Source: Hexactinellida sp. DTS-2022 (lineage: Eukaryota > Porifera > Hexactinellida). Taken from it: a stretch of 64,000 nucleotides of DNA. The notes beneath the pieces were generated by a model, which saw nothing but the letters and a program-made list of their open reading frames with translations, did no database searches and was not told the DNA's origin. The position numbers and the translations under genes are program-made. How positions within the stretch are numbered: position 1 is the stretch's first letter; each line of letters opens with the position of its first letter. The stretch is taken from assembly GCA_028753945.1 (NCBI GenBank), contig JAPNXP010000001.1, positions 1,974,501 to 2,038,500 of the forward strand, in the 5' to 3' direction. Positions 35,504-46,500 of the stretch are shown in pieces.

Positions 35504-36159
35504 AGAAACGAATTATTCTGAAGAATACTTACGGGAGAGACTTCCTCTAGAAAGATAGAAAGTACAGATAGTTTTGCTTATTGTTTGTGATAGTTTTTAT
35601 GTCTTAATTTGTTATTATTATGAATTAATTATTCATGAGATATTGTTCAAACTTCACTATCTATAACGATTTTTATGGATTTTAATTAAATATGAAGAAG
35701 AAGGTACCAGATGAATGAAATAAATGCATCAACAATGTACTGTCTCACTGGCGGGGCCGTTTAGTATAGTATATCTTGAATAGAGTGAATTAGATACTTA
35801 ACTCGTTTAGCCAATCCATGGTCCAAAAAAAAAGGTGAGTACCATTGCCTTAGTATATTAGAATGCTATGGTATATGATATGTTTACTAATACGTTGTAC
35901 CAAAATTTCTAGGAAGACGCTGTTAAGTGTGTGTATGTAGGAATTTTTCGATACCAAAGTAATCTAACCGTGTGAAAGATATCAAATTGTGGAATAAGCA
36001 TTTATTTACTGTAGGCAGTAAATAGTATCCGCACTGTCACCAAAATATATTATTCAGCGTTGGCCAGTCAATAGAAAGAGGTAGAAAGGTCCAGAAAATG
36101 GCGTTTTTTTCCACCTGCCCCGGTCTTTTCTAGAAAAGGGCGTTTTTTTCCGAACACTG

Positions 36160-36280
36160 GGTAAAGATATAATCATTCATAAAATTTATTGAACAAGTAA
36201 AATTGTTTAACAATGTTCAAATTATATTAAGGCTATGAACATTGATAACTGAACATGAATCTGATTAACACAACGGAATT
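36160..36280. other. Short spacer
   Basis: Nothing recognised. Confidence 0.4.
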
Positions 36281-37345
36281 AATAAAATTGCAGCTGTGCC
36301 GACGCATGTTCCTTTGGAGGCACCATCTTTTGGTGGCTACTGATTGGTTAATTGTGCCTCCAAAGGAAAATGCTGTCTGCACAGTGCAATTTTGGATTTA
36401 TTTCGCGATGTCATGAACGCATCAAGGTGTTTGGACCCATTTATCAAGTTGTTACGGGACAAAGCCTCAAAGGAACGATTGATGAATTTGAAGTTTGTTT
36501 CTGTCTTGTACCATCTTGAGTTTAATGAATTATGTATAGATAACAAATTCTTGATAGTTAATTATTTTAGCAATGTTATCTACGGTGAGTTGAATTAAGT
36601 CAACAAATTCCTTGTATAATTTAATTAATTGAATCCATTGTATAGTAATACTACAATTAAATAGAAGCCAGCTGGAATTTATAAGTTAAATCAATATATT
36701 TATCGCAAGTTGAAACAATAGAGTAAGATTTAACAAGTTAAATCAATATACTAATTATTACAAGTTTAAACAATAGAATTAGATTCAATATAATTATTAC
36801 AAGTTGAAACAATGGAATTGAATTAATAGTTTTACTGAATCTGAAGTGTGAGGAAACACAGGAGATTGGTACCCCAATTATGGCACAAACCTAGGCCAAA
36901 TTCAACATTTACGATTTGCCAAAAGGTGTAGAATAGAATTTACTATCCAATTATCTAAATTTAATCAAGTTTACTAGTATTTATTATTTAATGTTATGAC
37001 CCATAATTAGATTAAATAAGGTGCTAAATTATTTGATCAAAATTCGTAACCCCAGCTGCAAATTAGACGGTCGCTCCGCACCTGCGTGCCAAAGTTTCAG
37101 CCCTTAATGTATACAGGTGTGGCCAGGGCAACTGCTAGGAGAAATATAAATAACCAAGGCAGTAAGATTAGAACTGGGCCACTATACTATAGTATAGTCG
37201 GCACAGTAATAAAAATAAAGGTAGTGATTTTAGAACTGGGCCACTATACTATAGTATAGTCGGCACAGTAAAAAAAATAAAAATAATAAAGGCAGTAAGA
37301 TTAGAACTGGGCCACTATACTATAGTATAGTTGGCATAGTAAAAA
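36281..37345 (+). mobile_element. HR modular repeat, short variant, three 3' hairpins
   Basis: Palindrome at 36285-36400, then the short-variant body (AACGCATCAAGGTGT, GCCAGCTGGAATTTATAAG, CCCCAGCTGCAAATTAGACG). It ends in three tandem 3' hairpins at about 37172, 37235 and 37305, each with CTATACTATAGTATAG. Confidence 0.88.
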
Positions 37346-37683
37346 TAATTAAGTCATAAAATCAAAGACTTCCATCCTGGATCCAACACCATTTTCGACA
37401 ATCAAGGAAAACATTATTTCATTTGTATCACCACAAGTTAGGCATTAATTTACTTCAAGTAACTCTGTAACTTACATTTGTTCATGGATTAATATTGAGG
37501 CATGTTTCCAATGCAATTTTGCAATGTTTTATGTGGCACAAATGCTAAAGTGGTAGGGAACTATAAATTCGCTACCCATTAAACAATCAACATGAAAATA
37601 TAATTTTAGGGTAAATTTGGTGCGTAGAAATAATAAAAAATGGTCAAAAGGAGCTTCCCGCGCTCCTAGATTTTTCCCCGGGA
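37346..37683. other. Intronic sequence, no gene seen
   Basis: No recognised repeat or coding block. Confidence 0.4.
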
Positions 37684-37890
37684 TTTGGTTGACGTAACCA
37701 AATATTATCAGTATTCGTATTCGGTTAAAGCAACCGAATATTATCAGTATTCGTATTCGGTTAAAGCAACCGAATATCATCAGTATTGTATTCGGTTAAA
37801 GCAACAGAATATTATCAGTATTTGTATTCGGTTGACGTAACCAAATATTATCAGTTTTCGTATTCGGTTACTCAACCGAATATCAGTATC
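37684..37890. repeat. ~42-bp tandem repeat made of small palindromes
   Basis: About five units of ATTATCAGTATTCGTATTCG plus a GGTTAAAGCAACC core; each unit can fold as ATTCGGTT...AACCGAAT. Confidence 0.9.
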
Positions 37891-37891
37891 A

Positions 37892-38640
37892 GCTTGTCGT
37901 ATTTTAGCTGGACGTATCCCCTTATATCAGTGGTTCCCAACCTTTTTTTAACTCGTGAACCCCCTGATACCCGAAAATTTGGTGGTGCCCCCAGGACATA
38001 CCTAAGTCTAAAGGATTCTATTGACAAGGGCATCGATTATAAAAACAGGATGGGGTGAACATCATATGGTCTCATTAGGATTAAAAGCGTCAGCATGTAA
38101 TAACACAAGATTAATCTAAGTATACATGGATTTATAGACGAGCGAGCAGCGAGCGAGAAAGATTTTCTGGGGTGAAGAGGATTTTCAAATAACATTGAGT
38201 ATTACTAACAATTTATGACAACAATATTTTGCTGATTTAGGGGGGATAAAATTATGAGGTGCACCAATATTGTGGGGGGGGAATGCCCAAAGGTAGGTTG
38301 TGGTAAATAGACTAGTACGGACCAAGCCCTCTTTGAAACTTACAGAAAACAATAGTAATAAATCAATATAGTCGAGTAATCACAATTTAACTTGGAGTTT
38401 ATAACTATATTAAAAAAACTTTATTTTAAAATGCTGAATATTCACTCCACTCCTTGTCCCGTGCAACCCCAAGAGGTTCATGCACCCCAGTTTGGGAACC
38501 ACTGCCTTATATCAAAACGTCCTTTAGAAGTCGCAGAAAGATTAGTCGATATATTTTGCCTATTTGGCCGCCCAAGATATTATAGTCTGACAATGGCAAA
38601 GAATTCGATGCTACTGTCGACCCGCGCAGACCTCTAATAT
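37892..38640 (+). pseudogene. Retroelement integrase fragment split by a hAT element
   Basis: After the hAT element ends, coding resumes with KRPLEVAERLVDIFCLFGRP; a frameshift then gives SDNGKEFDATV (second catalytic Asp context). This is a Gypsy-type integrase core with no neighbouring domains recognised. Confidence 0.65.
37928..38504. mobile_element. hAT element, 577 bp, perfect 8-bp target duplication
   Basis: Termini CAGTGGTTCCCAACC and GTTTGGGAACCACTG, flanked by CCTTATAT at 37920-37927 and 38505-38512. A similar but distinct element lies at 51457-52055. Confidence 0.95.
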
Positions 38641-38659
38641 ATTCATACTTTCAGTACGT

Positions 38660-39318
38660 ATGATATTTTTTTCTCTATCTAGCATATGCCTGAAAAGTTC
38701 TGCCTACCAACTTTTGAAGAAATACATTCCATTGCCTAGTCAATCTCTACTTCGATCGTTGAAGTCACCTTCCAGGGTTTCATTTTGGCAGGGGGGATCC
38801 TAAGTCCCCCCTTGGGATTTGAAAAATACACTGATCAAAGCTGAAGCCGCCCCTCAGATTCCCAAAACTCTACTTTGCCCCCACTCCCCCCCTTGCCTAA
38901 ATGTCTGGATTAAACACTGCCTTCAATCGATAATTGTAAAGCACTTTCAGCTCTCTGTGCAACGATTTAATCGGAAACGATATGGGTCCTACTCCTAGAT
39001 GAAATGTACCTACAACCTCAAGTGAATTTTGACCGTAAAACTTTAATTAGCTGTGATTAATATCTTGACCTATTCAAGAGTATCCTTTGGTTTATGGTTA
39101 TTTTGCTAACTAAGTCAATACCATTTATAGTGTCAGCCATACCTATCTTAAAAATCTCAGGGGATATAGTTCATTATAGCTCAGAGAAATGCATATCTCT
39201 ACTTACTAAAACACATTTTAACATTCGTGCGATAATCGCAGACAATCATCCTACAAACGTCAGTGCTTATAAACAACTCAGACACCTACATTGAATTCGT
39301 GAAAGTGATCATGTTATT
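38660..39318 (+). pseudogene. Fragment of a second P-type transposase family
   Basis: VLLLDEMYLQPQVNFD (first catalytic Asp) lies near 38988-39035. The ORF 39094-39294 has KCISLLTKTHFNIRAIIADN and HPTNVSAYKQL (second Asp in IADNHP). The sequence is clearly distinct from the other two P copies. It is truncated at about 39318 by the reversed HR array. Confidence 0.75.
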
Positions 39319-39324
39319 ACTGTG

Positions 39325-40815
39325 CTGATACTAGAGTATAGTGGCCCAGTATTGAAATCACTGCTTTTATTACTGTGCCGACTATACTATAGTATAGTGG
39401 CGAGTAATGAAATCATTGCCTTTATATAATACTATGCCGACTATACTATAGTAAAGTGGCCCAGTATTGGTCTTAGTACTTTGGTTAGTTTTCCTTCCGT
39501 ACCCTCTCCACAGAACAGAGTTTAATTAACTAAGAGCCCAAATTTTCAGGATATGTGTCTCATGGGTTACAGATGTGCACCTGGGTCACGATTTTTGATT
39601 AAATTCTATGGACACATTTTTGCACCTGATTAATAATAAAACAGGAACAATAAATTGTACCCGAATATTCAATTTATATGCATTCGATAGATAATTAAAT
39701 TCTACACCTTTTCACAGTGCACGAATTTTTAAATTGGCCTTAGTTTGTGCCACTATTGAGTTGCAAATTTCCTTTGTTTACTAACACTTCAGTTCAATTG
39801 AAAGTGTTAAATCTAATTCTATTGTTTCAACTTGTGATAATTATATTGATTCAATTTGTGAAATCGAGTAGGCTTCTATTTTCCAATTGAAAACTAAGAT
39901 TCTACATTCCATAACAACGACAGATTAAGTGAATATATTTCATTTTACAAGAAATACTCTTGTACTATTAATATACTGACATAATTAATTATAATTAATT
40001 CAGTCAGTATATGACTTGTATAGATGCTTCCAATTAGTTTATAGGGGGTTTTATTAGTGTGCGGAATTGAAATTTGATAGCCAATTAATTAATTAATTAT
40101 TTATGACAAAATAGTTCAACTTAACAATTGCAAGTTGACATTGAAATTGGTGTCATATTATAAATAATATTAATAATTATTATACTATAAATTAGCTAAA
40201 TTTAATTATCTCAGAAATGATGTAAGATAGAAACATACTTTCAATTTATCAATTGGTCCTTATGCCACGTAACACCTCTACAAATGGGTCATGGCACCTT
40301 GAGGTGATGATGACATCGTTAAAAAAATGTGTTTTACAATTTTGTGAAAATTATAATTCGAATGGGTTGGTTGATCACCCAACACACACATAAAATGCTG
40401 AGTCATCACCTATAATATTCTACTCAACCTAGAATACCTTATTATAGGAAATTAACACGCCATGAAATTAACACGAAAGAAATTAACGCTCCATGAAATT
40501 ATCGCGAAGGAAATTAACGCGATTTGGAGAAATTCGCGTTAATTTCATGGCGCGTTAATTTCCTATAATAAGGTATCTATAAAATGAAGTGAGCTAAATG
40601 GAAACTTCCACCACTCTTAGGGTCGATGCCTTCTGAAACACCTTTCTGAAATAATTTAACACCTTCATAGTGATGATGGCATGGCGAAAAAGATCCAAAA
40701 TTGCAGCCTGTGCCGACAGCATGTTCCTTTGGAGGCACTATCAATAAACAACCAACAAAATATAGTGCCACCAAAGGAACATGCGTCGGCACAGGCTGCA
40801 ATTTTGGATTTTTTC
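39325..40815 (-). mobile_element. HR modular repeat, long variant, reverse orientation, three 3' hairpins
   Basis: Minus-strand reading: palindrome 40690-40810, long-variant body, ending in three hairpins near 39465, 39400 and 39355. It carries the TA-flanked MITE 40435-40575. Confidence 0.88.
40435..40575. mobile_element. Mariner-like MITE, 141 bp
   Basis: TA-flanked; termini CCTTATTATAGGAAATTAAC and exact inverse. Nearly the whole element is palindromic (GCGTTAATTTC repeats). Confidence 0.9.
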
Positions 40816-40921
40816 AAGTTGTAATAAATATATTGAATCAACTTGTTGAGATCGAGTAGGCTTCTATTTTCTAATTGAAAATTAAGATTATATATTCCAT
40901 AACAACGACAGATTGAGTTGA

Positions 40922-42720
40922 CTGAATAAGACCCAAAAAATTAAGACGAAAATTTTATTTTTTCTGGACTGGAATAAGACCGAATGGAATAAGTCCGAAA
41001 TATATCCTTGACTGGTAAGAGACCGAAAATTTGAAACTGGAATAAGACCGAAAAAAGCCCCTCACAGACGGGATGGGAGTGTGCTCCTTCTGATTGCACT
41101 TCCCCAATGTTTAATTTAACTAGAATTTCAATATTCAAATTACATTTCATCTTAGTGAATATAATTTAATTAATGTTTGAATTGTGAAGACTTCAAATGT
41201 TAAAATTAATTAAAGATTAATTATTACAAATAGAATTAGGAATACGTGTAGTATTTACGTTACTATTTGAATAATAGAATTCATTATTGACATCATCATC
41301 AACTTGTAAATGTTCCATCTTCCAAGTGTTTTCATTGCACTTGTATGAAACGCATATTCACTTACAAACCAAATAATAACAGTCATTATCTAGCAGATAG
41401 TAGGCTTATGTAATATGTTCTATAGTATTCAAGTATACTAGTATAGTAATTAATTACTAATTACAATATGGAGAAGATGGCTGATTTACATAAAAAACCG
41501 TTAATAAAACGTAGAATTGATTAGCGACCTAATAATTTTAATTGATCTATAGAAAGAACATCCTTAGGAGAATACAACCTCTAAATTTTCAATAACTAAT
41601 TCGAATTATTAAAGAGTCACTGGACCAGAAGACAAATTTCGACATAACTGACGAACAAAAGCGAAATTGAGAAATCGGGCTTCGAGGTGATCATCTCCAG
41701 GGAATTCTATATCTTTTGTCCAAATTATAAATCTCTATCCCTTATGGTTTAGTCAGACCATCGCGTACGGCCGGCCGGCCGGAAGTCCGACAGAGGTAAA
41801 TTCAATAGTGTGCACTTATAGTATAAAACTATAGTAGGACCCTACTAGTATAAGAAGAAGCACACTAAAAATATCCAAAACTGCACCAAACTATGATATT
41901 TGAATAGGAAGCCACTGCTTTCAGTTTTTCATTCTAGAAAATAAAATACAATCATTGGAAATTGGAATCCAGTTCAATTATAATTGATCAATTAAAGATA
42001 ACTCTTAATCAGGTTTCACGTTGCTACCATACTTATAAAGTTTTTTTGGCACCACCTCCTAAATTTATTCGGCCCAATATTACACTGTCTCAATTATGGC
42101 AAATTTCGAAAATTTGGAAAGTCACCGGAAAAACTCGTTATTATATCGAAATGGGATTTATACTTATCTTAAGGATCAAGATTCAAATGGTGTCAGATAT
42201 TTAAGATGCATAAAATATAAGGATGGATGTCGTGCTCGTGCAAAAATTAATTTGGATATGAATACCTTATCACTTTTAAAAGATACACGACAACTACTGC
42301 GCAGAAAGGATTTCAAATTCTGGACTTAATAATTGTCCTATTTGTAGAGAGCTTATTGAAAGCTTTATAAAAATCTTTTTGTGATGCAGGTCGAAAAGTA
42401 TACTCTAAATATTCTCAATTATATACTCTTCATCGTTATACTAGTAATGTCAGTTTTATTTTTTCATTAATTATTATATTATTTTAATGTTTACTTCAGT
42501 TCACTCCTAAATTCCTAATTATTTACTTATTTATTCTAGTTATTTTAATTAGATTTAAACGTCTGACCAGCATATTTATATCCTCAAATGGTAGCTTGGG
42601 TGATTATTCGACAGCATCAATATATCATTAGAATAGGTGATTAATGATTCTAGTTTTGAATTTTCGGTCTTAATCCAGTCATGGATATTTTTCGGTCTTA
42701 TTCCATTCGGTCTTATTCAG
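40922..42720. mobile_element. 1.8-kb inverted-repeat element carrying a FLYWCH fragment
   Basis: The ends CTGAATAAGACC (left) and GGTCTTATTCAG (right) extend inward as imperfect repeats of GGAATAAGACCGAA. It is nested in an HR unit. No clear target duplication is visible. MULE-type transposons have long termini and FLYWCH-containing transposases, which would fit, but no DDE region is present. Confidence 0.7.
42096..42329 (+). pseudogene. FLYWCH zinc-finger fragment
   Basis: Seventy-seven residues: LLYRNGIYTYLKDQDSNGVR, then YLRCIKYKDGCRARAK, matching the first half of a FLYWCH finger including both cysteines. The histidine pair is only suggested in a shifted frame. Downstream is a short frame with NNCPICRELI. 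No transposase domain follows. Confidence 0.65.
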
Positions 42721-43545
42721 GTTTCCCAAATTATTAATAAATTAATTAAATATTTATACTAATTAGCAAAATCTCATTAATCTCAGGGATGATACAATAT
42801 AGAAACAAACTTCCAACAGATCAATTGATCCTTACGCCACGTAACACCACTATAAATGGATCTTGACACCTTGTGGTGATGATGACATAGTCAAAAAATG
42901 TGTATTGACAAATTTGTGAATTATATGCTCTGAATGGGTTAGTTGGTGTTAGGAGAATACCCAACACTCACATAAAAATGCTGACTAATCACATATTTTA
43001 TTCTACTAAAACTTGAATATCTCTGAAATGAAGTGAGCTAAAACTAAACTTCCAACTCATAAGGGGTCGTTCCCTTCCGAAACACCTTTCTGAAATGGTT
43101 TAACACCTTCATAGTGATGATGACGCGGCGAAAAATCAAAAATTGCAGCAACTGCTGACAGCATTTTCCTTTGGAGGCATTATCTATTAACCAGCCAGTA
43201 GCCACCAAAAGATAGTGCCTACAAAAGGAAATGCGTCGGCACAGCTGCAATTTGGATTTTTTATTTCACCAATGGATTTAGCATAAAAATATCATAATAA
43301 TGGGTTTAATTCATGCCATAAATGGGGGTTGAAATTTATTGGGTTTACTCGCACTTCAGTTTCAGTAAAACTGTTAAATCTAATTCCATTGTTTATACTA
43401 CTTGTAATAATTATATTGATTTAACCTGTTAAATCTAACTCGATAGTTTCAACTTGCGATAATTTATTGATTCAACTTGTGAATTCGACTCGGATTCTAT
43501 TTAATTATAGATTAATATAAAATGGATGAATAAATAAAAATAAAA

Positions 43546-46500
43546 AATATCCAAAATTGCAGCCTGTGCCGACGCATGTTCTTTTGGTGGCACTATATTT
43601 TGGTGGTCGTCTATTGATAGTGCCTCCAATGGAACATGCTGTCGGCACAGGCTGCAATTTTGGATTTTTTCCCCATGTCATCATCACAATGAAGGTGTTA
43701 AATTATTTCAGAAAGGTGTTTCAAAAGGCAACGACCCTTAGTGAGTTGGAAGTTTCGTTTTAGCTCACTTCATTTCAAAGATATTCAAGTTTCAGTAGAA
43801 TATAATTAGTGATGAGTCAGCATTTTTTATGTGCGTGTTGGCTGATCACCCAAGACCAACCAACCCATTCGAAGTATAGAATTCACAAAATTGTAAAAAC
43901 ACATTTTTTTGACGATGTCATCATCACCTCAAGGTGTCAGGACCCATTTGTAGAGGTGTTACGTCACATAATGATCAATTGACAAGTTGGAAGTTTGTTT
44001 CTATCTTGTATCATCTCTGAGATTTATGATATTTAATTAATTAGTATAAATAATTATTAATACTATTTATAATATAACACCAATTTCAATGTCAACTTAC
44101 AATTATTACGTTAAATTATTTTGCCATAAATAATTAATTAATTAATTTGGCTATCAAATTTCAATTCCGGACACTCGATAATCCCTAATAAACAAATTGG
44201 AAGCATCTTTATAAGTCATATAGTGACTGAATTAATTATAATTAATTACGTCATTATATTAACAGTGGAATAATATTCTCGCAGAATTAAATATAATCAC
44301 ATAATCTGTCGTTGTTATGAAATATATAATCTTAGTTTTCAATTAGAAAATAGAAGCCTACTCGATCTCACAAGTTGAATCAATATAATCATTACAAGTT
44401 GAAACAATGGAATTAGATTTCACAGTATTACAGTAATTGAAGTGTGAGTAAACAAAGAAATTTCAACCCCTATTTATGGCAGAAATTAAACCCTTTATTG
44501 AAAATTTTCTTCCCCCATCAGACGCAGAATTTTATGGTGAATCCAAATATGAAATAAAATTTTGGGGTTTATAAAAACATATTTTGAGTTATGGATCAGA
44601 CAAATTTTGAAAGGTGTTAAAGATGTGTCCAAAATTTGTTAATCAAAAATCGTAACCCCAGGTGCAAATTAGACGTCGACTCCGAACCTACATGCCAAGT
44701 TTCAGCCCATCAACTATAAAGCTCTGGCCAGGGCACCAACTACGGAGAAAAAAAAATAATAAAAAAAATAATAATAAAGGCAGTGATTCCAATACTGGGC
44801 CACTATAGTATAGTATAGTCGGCACAGTAATAATATTATTAAAGGCAGTAAGATTAGAACTGGGCCACTATACTATAGTATAGTCGGCACAGTAAAAATC
44901 CAAAATTGCAGCCTGTGCCGACGCATGTTCCTTTGGTGGCACTTTATTTGTTGGTTGTTTATTGATAGTGCCTCCAAAGGAACATGCTGTCGGCACAGGC
45001 TGCAATCTTTTTTCCGCCATGTCATCATCACTATGAAGGTGTTAAATTGTTTCAGAAAGGTGTTTCAAAAGGCAACGACCCTTAGTGAGTTGGAAGTCAC
45101 CATTTAGCTCACTTTATTTGAGAGATATTCAAGTTTCAGTAGAATATAATCTGTGATGCTCTCAGCATTTTTTACAGTGCGTGTTGGGTGTTCGCCCAAT
45201 TCCAACCAACCAATGCGAATTATTTAATTCACAAAATTGTAAAAATACATTTTTTTGACGATGTCATCATCACCTCAAGGTGTCAAGATCCACTTGTATA
45301 GGTGGTACGTGCCATAAGGACCAATTGATAAATTTAAAGTTTGTTTCTATCTTATATCATTTCTGAGATTAATAAATTTAGATATTTAGTATAAATATTT
45401 AATTAATCTATTTATAATTTAACACCAATATTATGTACATCAAAATAAATTAAGTTCAATTATTTGCAATAATTATTAATCTAAATTGAATTTCACTATC
45501 ATATTTGAATTCAGCGCACTCGATAACCCCAATAATCTATTTGGAACCATCTCTATACGTTAAACACAGAGCGAATTAATTAGAATTAAATATGTCATGT
45601 ATCTATTGTTCAAGAATATTCTAAGCAGAAATAAATATAATCAAATAATCTGTCTTTGTTATGGAATGTAGAATCTTAGTTTTCAATTGGAAAATAGAAG
45701 CCTACTCGATCTCACAAGTTGAATCAATATAATAATCACAAGTTGAAACAATAGAATTAGATTTAACACTTTCAATTGATCTGAAGTGTTAGTAAACAAA
45801 GAAATTTCAACCCCCATTTATGGCATGAATTACCAATTCTAAAAATTTGCATTTTTTCCCATCAGACGCAGAATTTTATCGTGAATCTAATTGTGAAAAA
45901 AATTGTGGCTTTAATATAACATTTTTTGAGTTAAGAACCAGACAAATTTTGAAAGGTGTTAAAATTTGTAAAAAATTTGTTAATAAAAAATCTTAACCCC
46001 AGGTGCACATCTGTAACCCATGAGACACCCATCCTAAAAATTTGGGCTCTTAATTAATAAAACTCTGTTGTGTTTGAGGATACGGACTAATAATAATGTT
46101 AAAATCCAAAATTGCAGCCTGTGCCGACGCATGTTCCTTTGGAGGCACTATATTTTGTTGGTTGTTTATTGATAGTGCCTCCAAAGGAACATGCTGTCGG
46201 CACAGGCTGCAATTTTGGATTTTTTTCGCGATGTCATCAACGCCTCAAGGTGTCATGATCCATTTGTTAATTGATCCGAGCCACAAGGAACGGTTGATAA
46301 ATTTGAAGTTTGTTTCTATCATAAACCATCTTGAGTTTACTGCCATTCAATCATTATGTATTGATAATAAATTATATTATTAGTTATTTATTTTAGCAAT
46401 GTTATCCACTGTGATTTGAGTAAAGTCAATAAATTCCTTATATTATTAGATTTTATATAATCCATTGTATAGTAATACTAGAATTAAATAGAAGCCAGCT

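Larger units (their letters stand above)
30751..35870 (+). mobile_element. Complete P-type transposon, copy 2
   Basis: Termini CATAGCATTCTAATATACTA and its inverse, extending inward with AGGCAATGG. The CATGGATTGGCTAAACGAGT subterminal block is also inverted (left near 30802-30821, right near 35808-35830). GTATATG is repeated on both sides, fitting an 8-bp P-type duplication offset by one base. Length 5120 bp, of which about 1240 bp is an HR insertion. It carries the transposase gene listed next. Confidence 0.92.
29984..36159. mobile_element. hAT-like element split by nested insertions
   Basis: The left part 29984-30243 and right part 35871-36159 match the two halves of the intact 578-bp copy at 56959-57536 (CAGTGTTTGCCAGAAAAGAC at the left; TTTCCGAACACTG at the right). 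Flanks GGTAAGAG / GGTAAAGA resemble an 8-bp duplication. The 5.6 kb between is two later insertions. Confidence 0.88.
40816..43545 (-). mobile_element. HR modular repeats, reverse orientation, one split by a nested element
   Basis: The body continues head-to-tail from the previous unit: 40816-40921, then 42721-43260 with palindrome 43135-43260, followed by a partial unit 43261-43545. The 1.8-kb element 40922-42720 interrupts it. Confidence 0.8.

Noticed and set aside
45960-46090. Hammerhead-type ribozyme in the conserved GTAACCCCAGGTGCAAATTAG block of HR units
   Set aside because: No CTGATGAG...GAAA core in correct order was seen in any copy on either strand.
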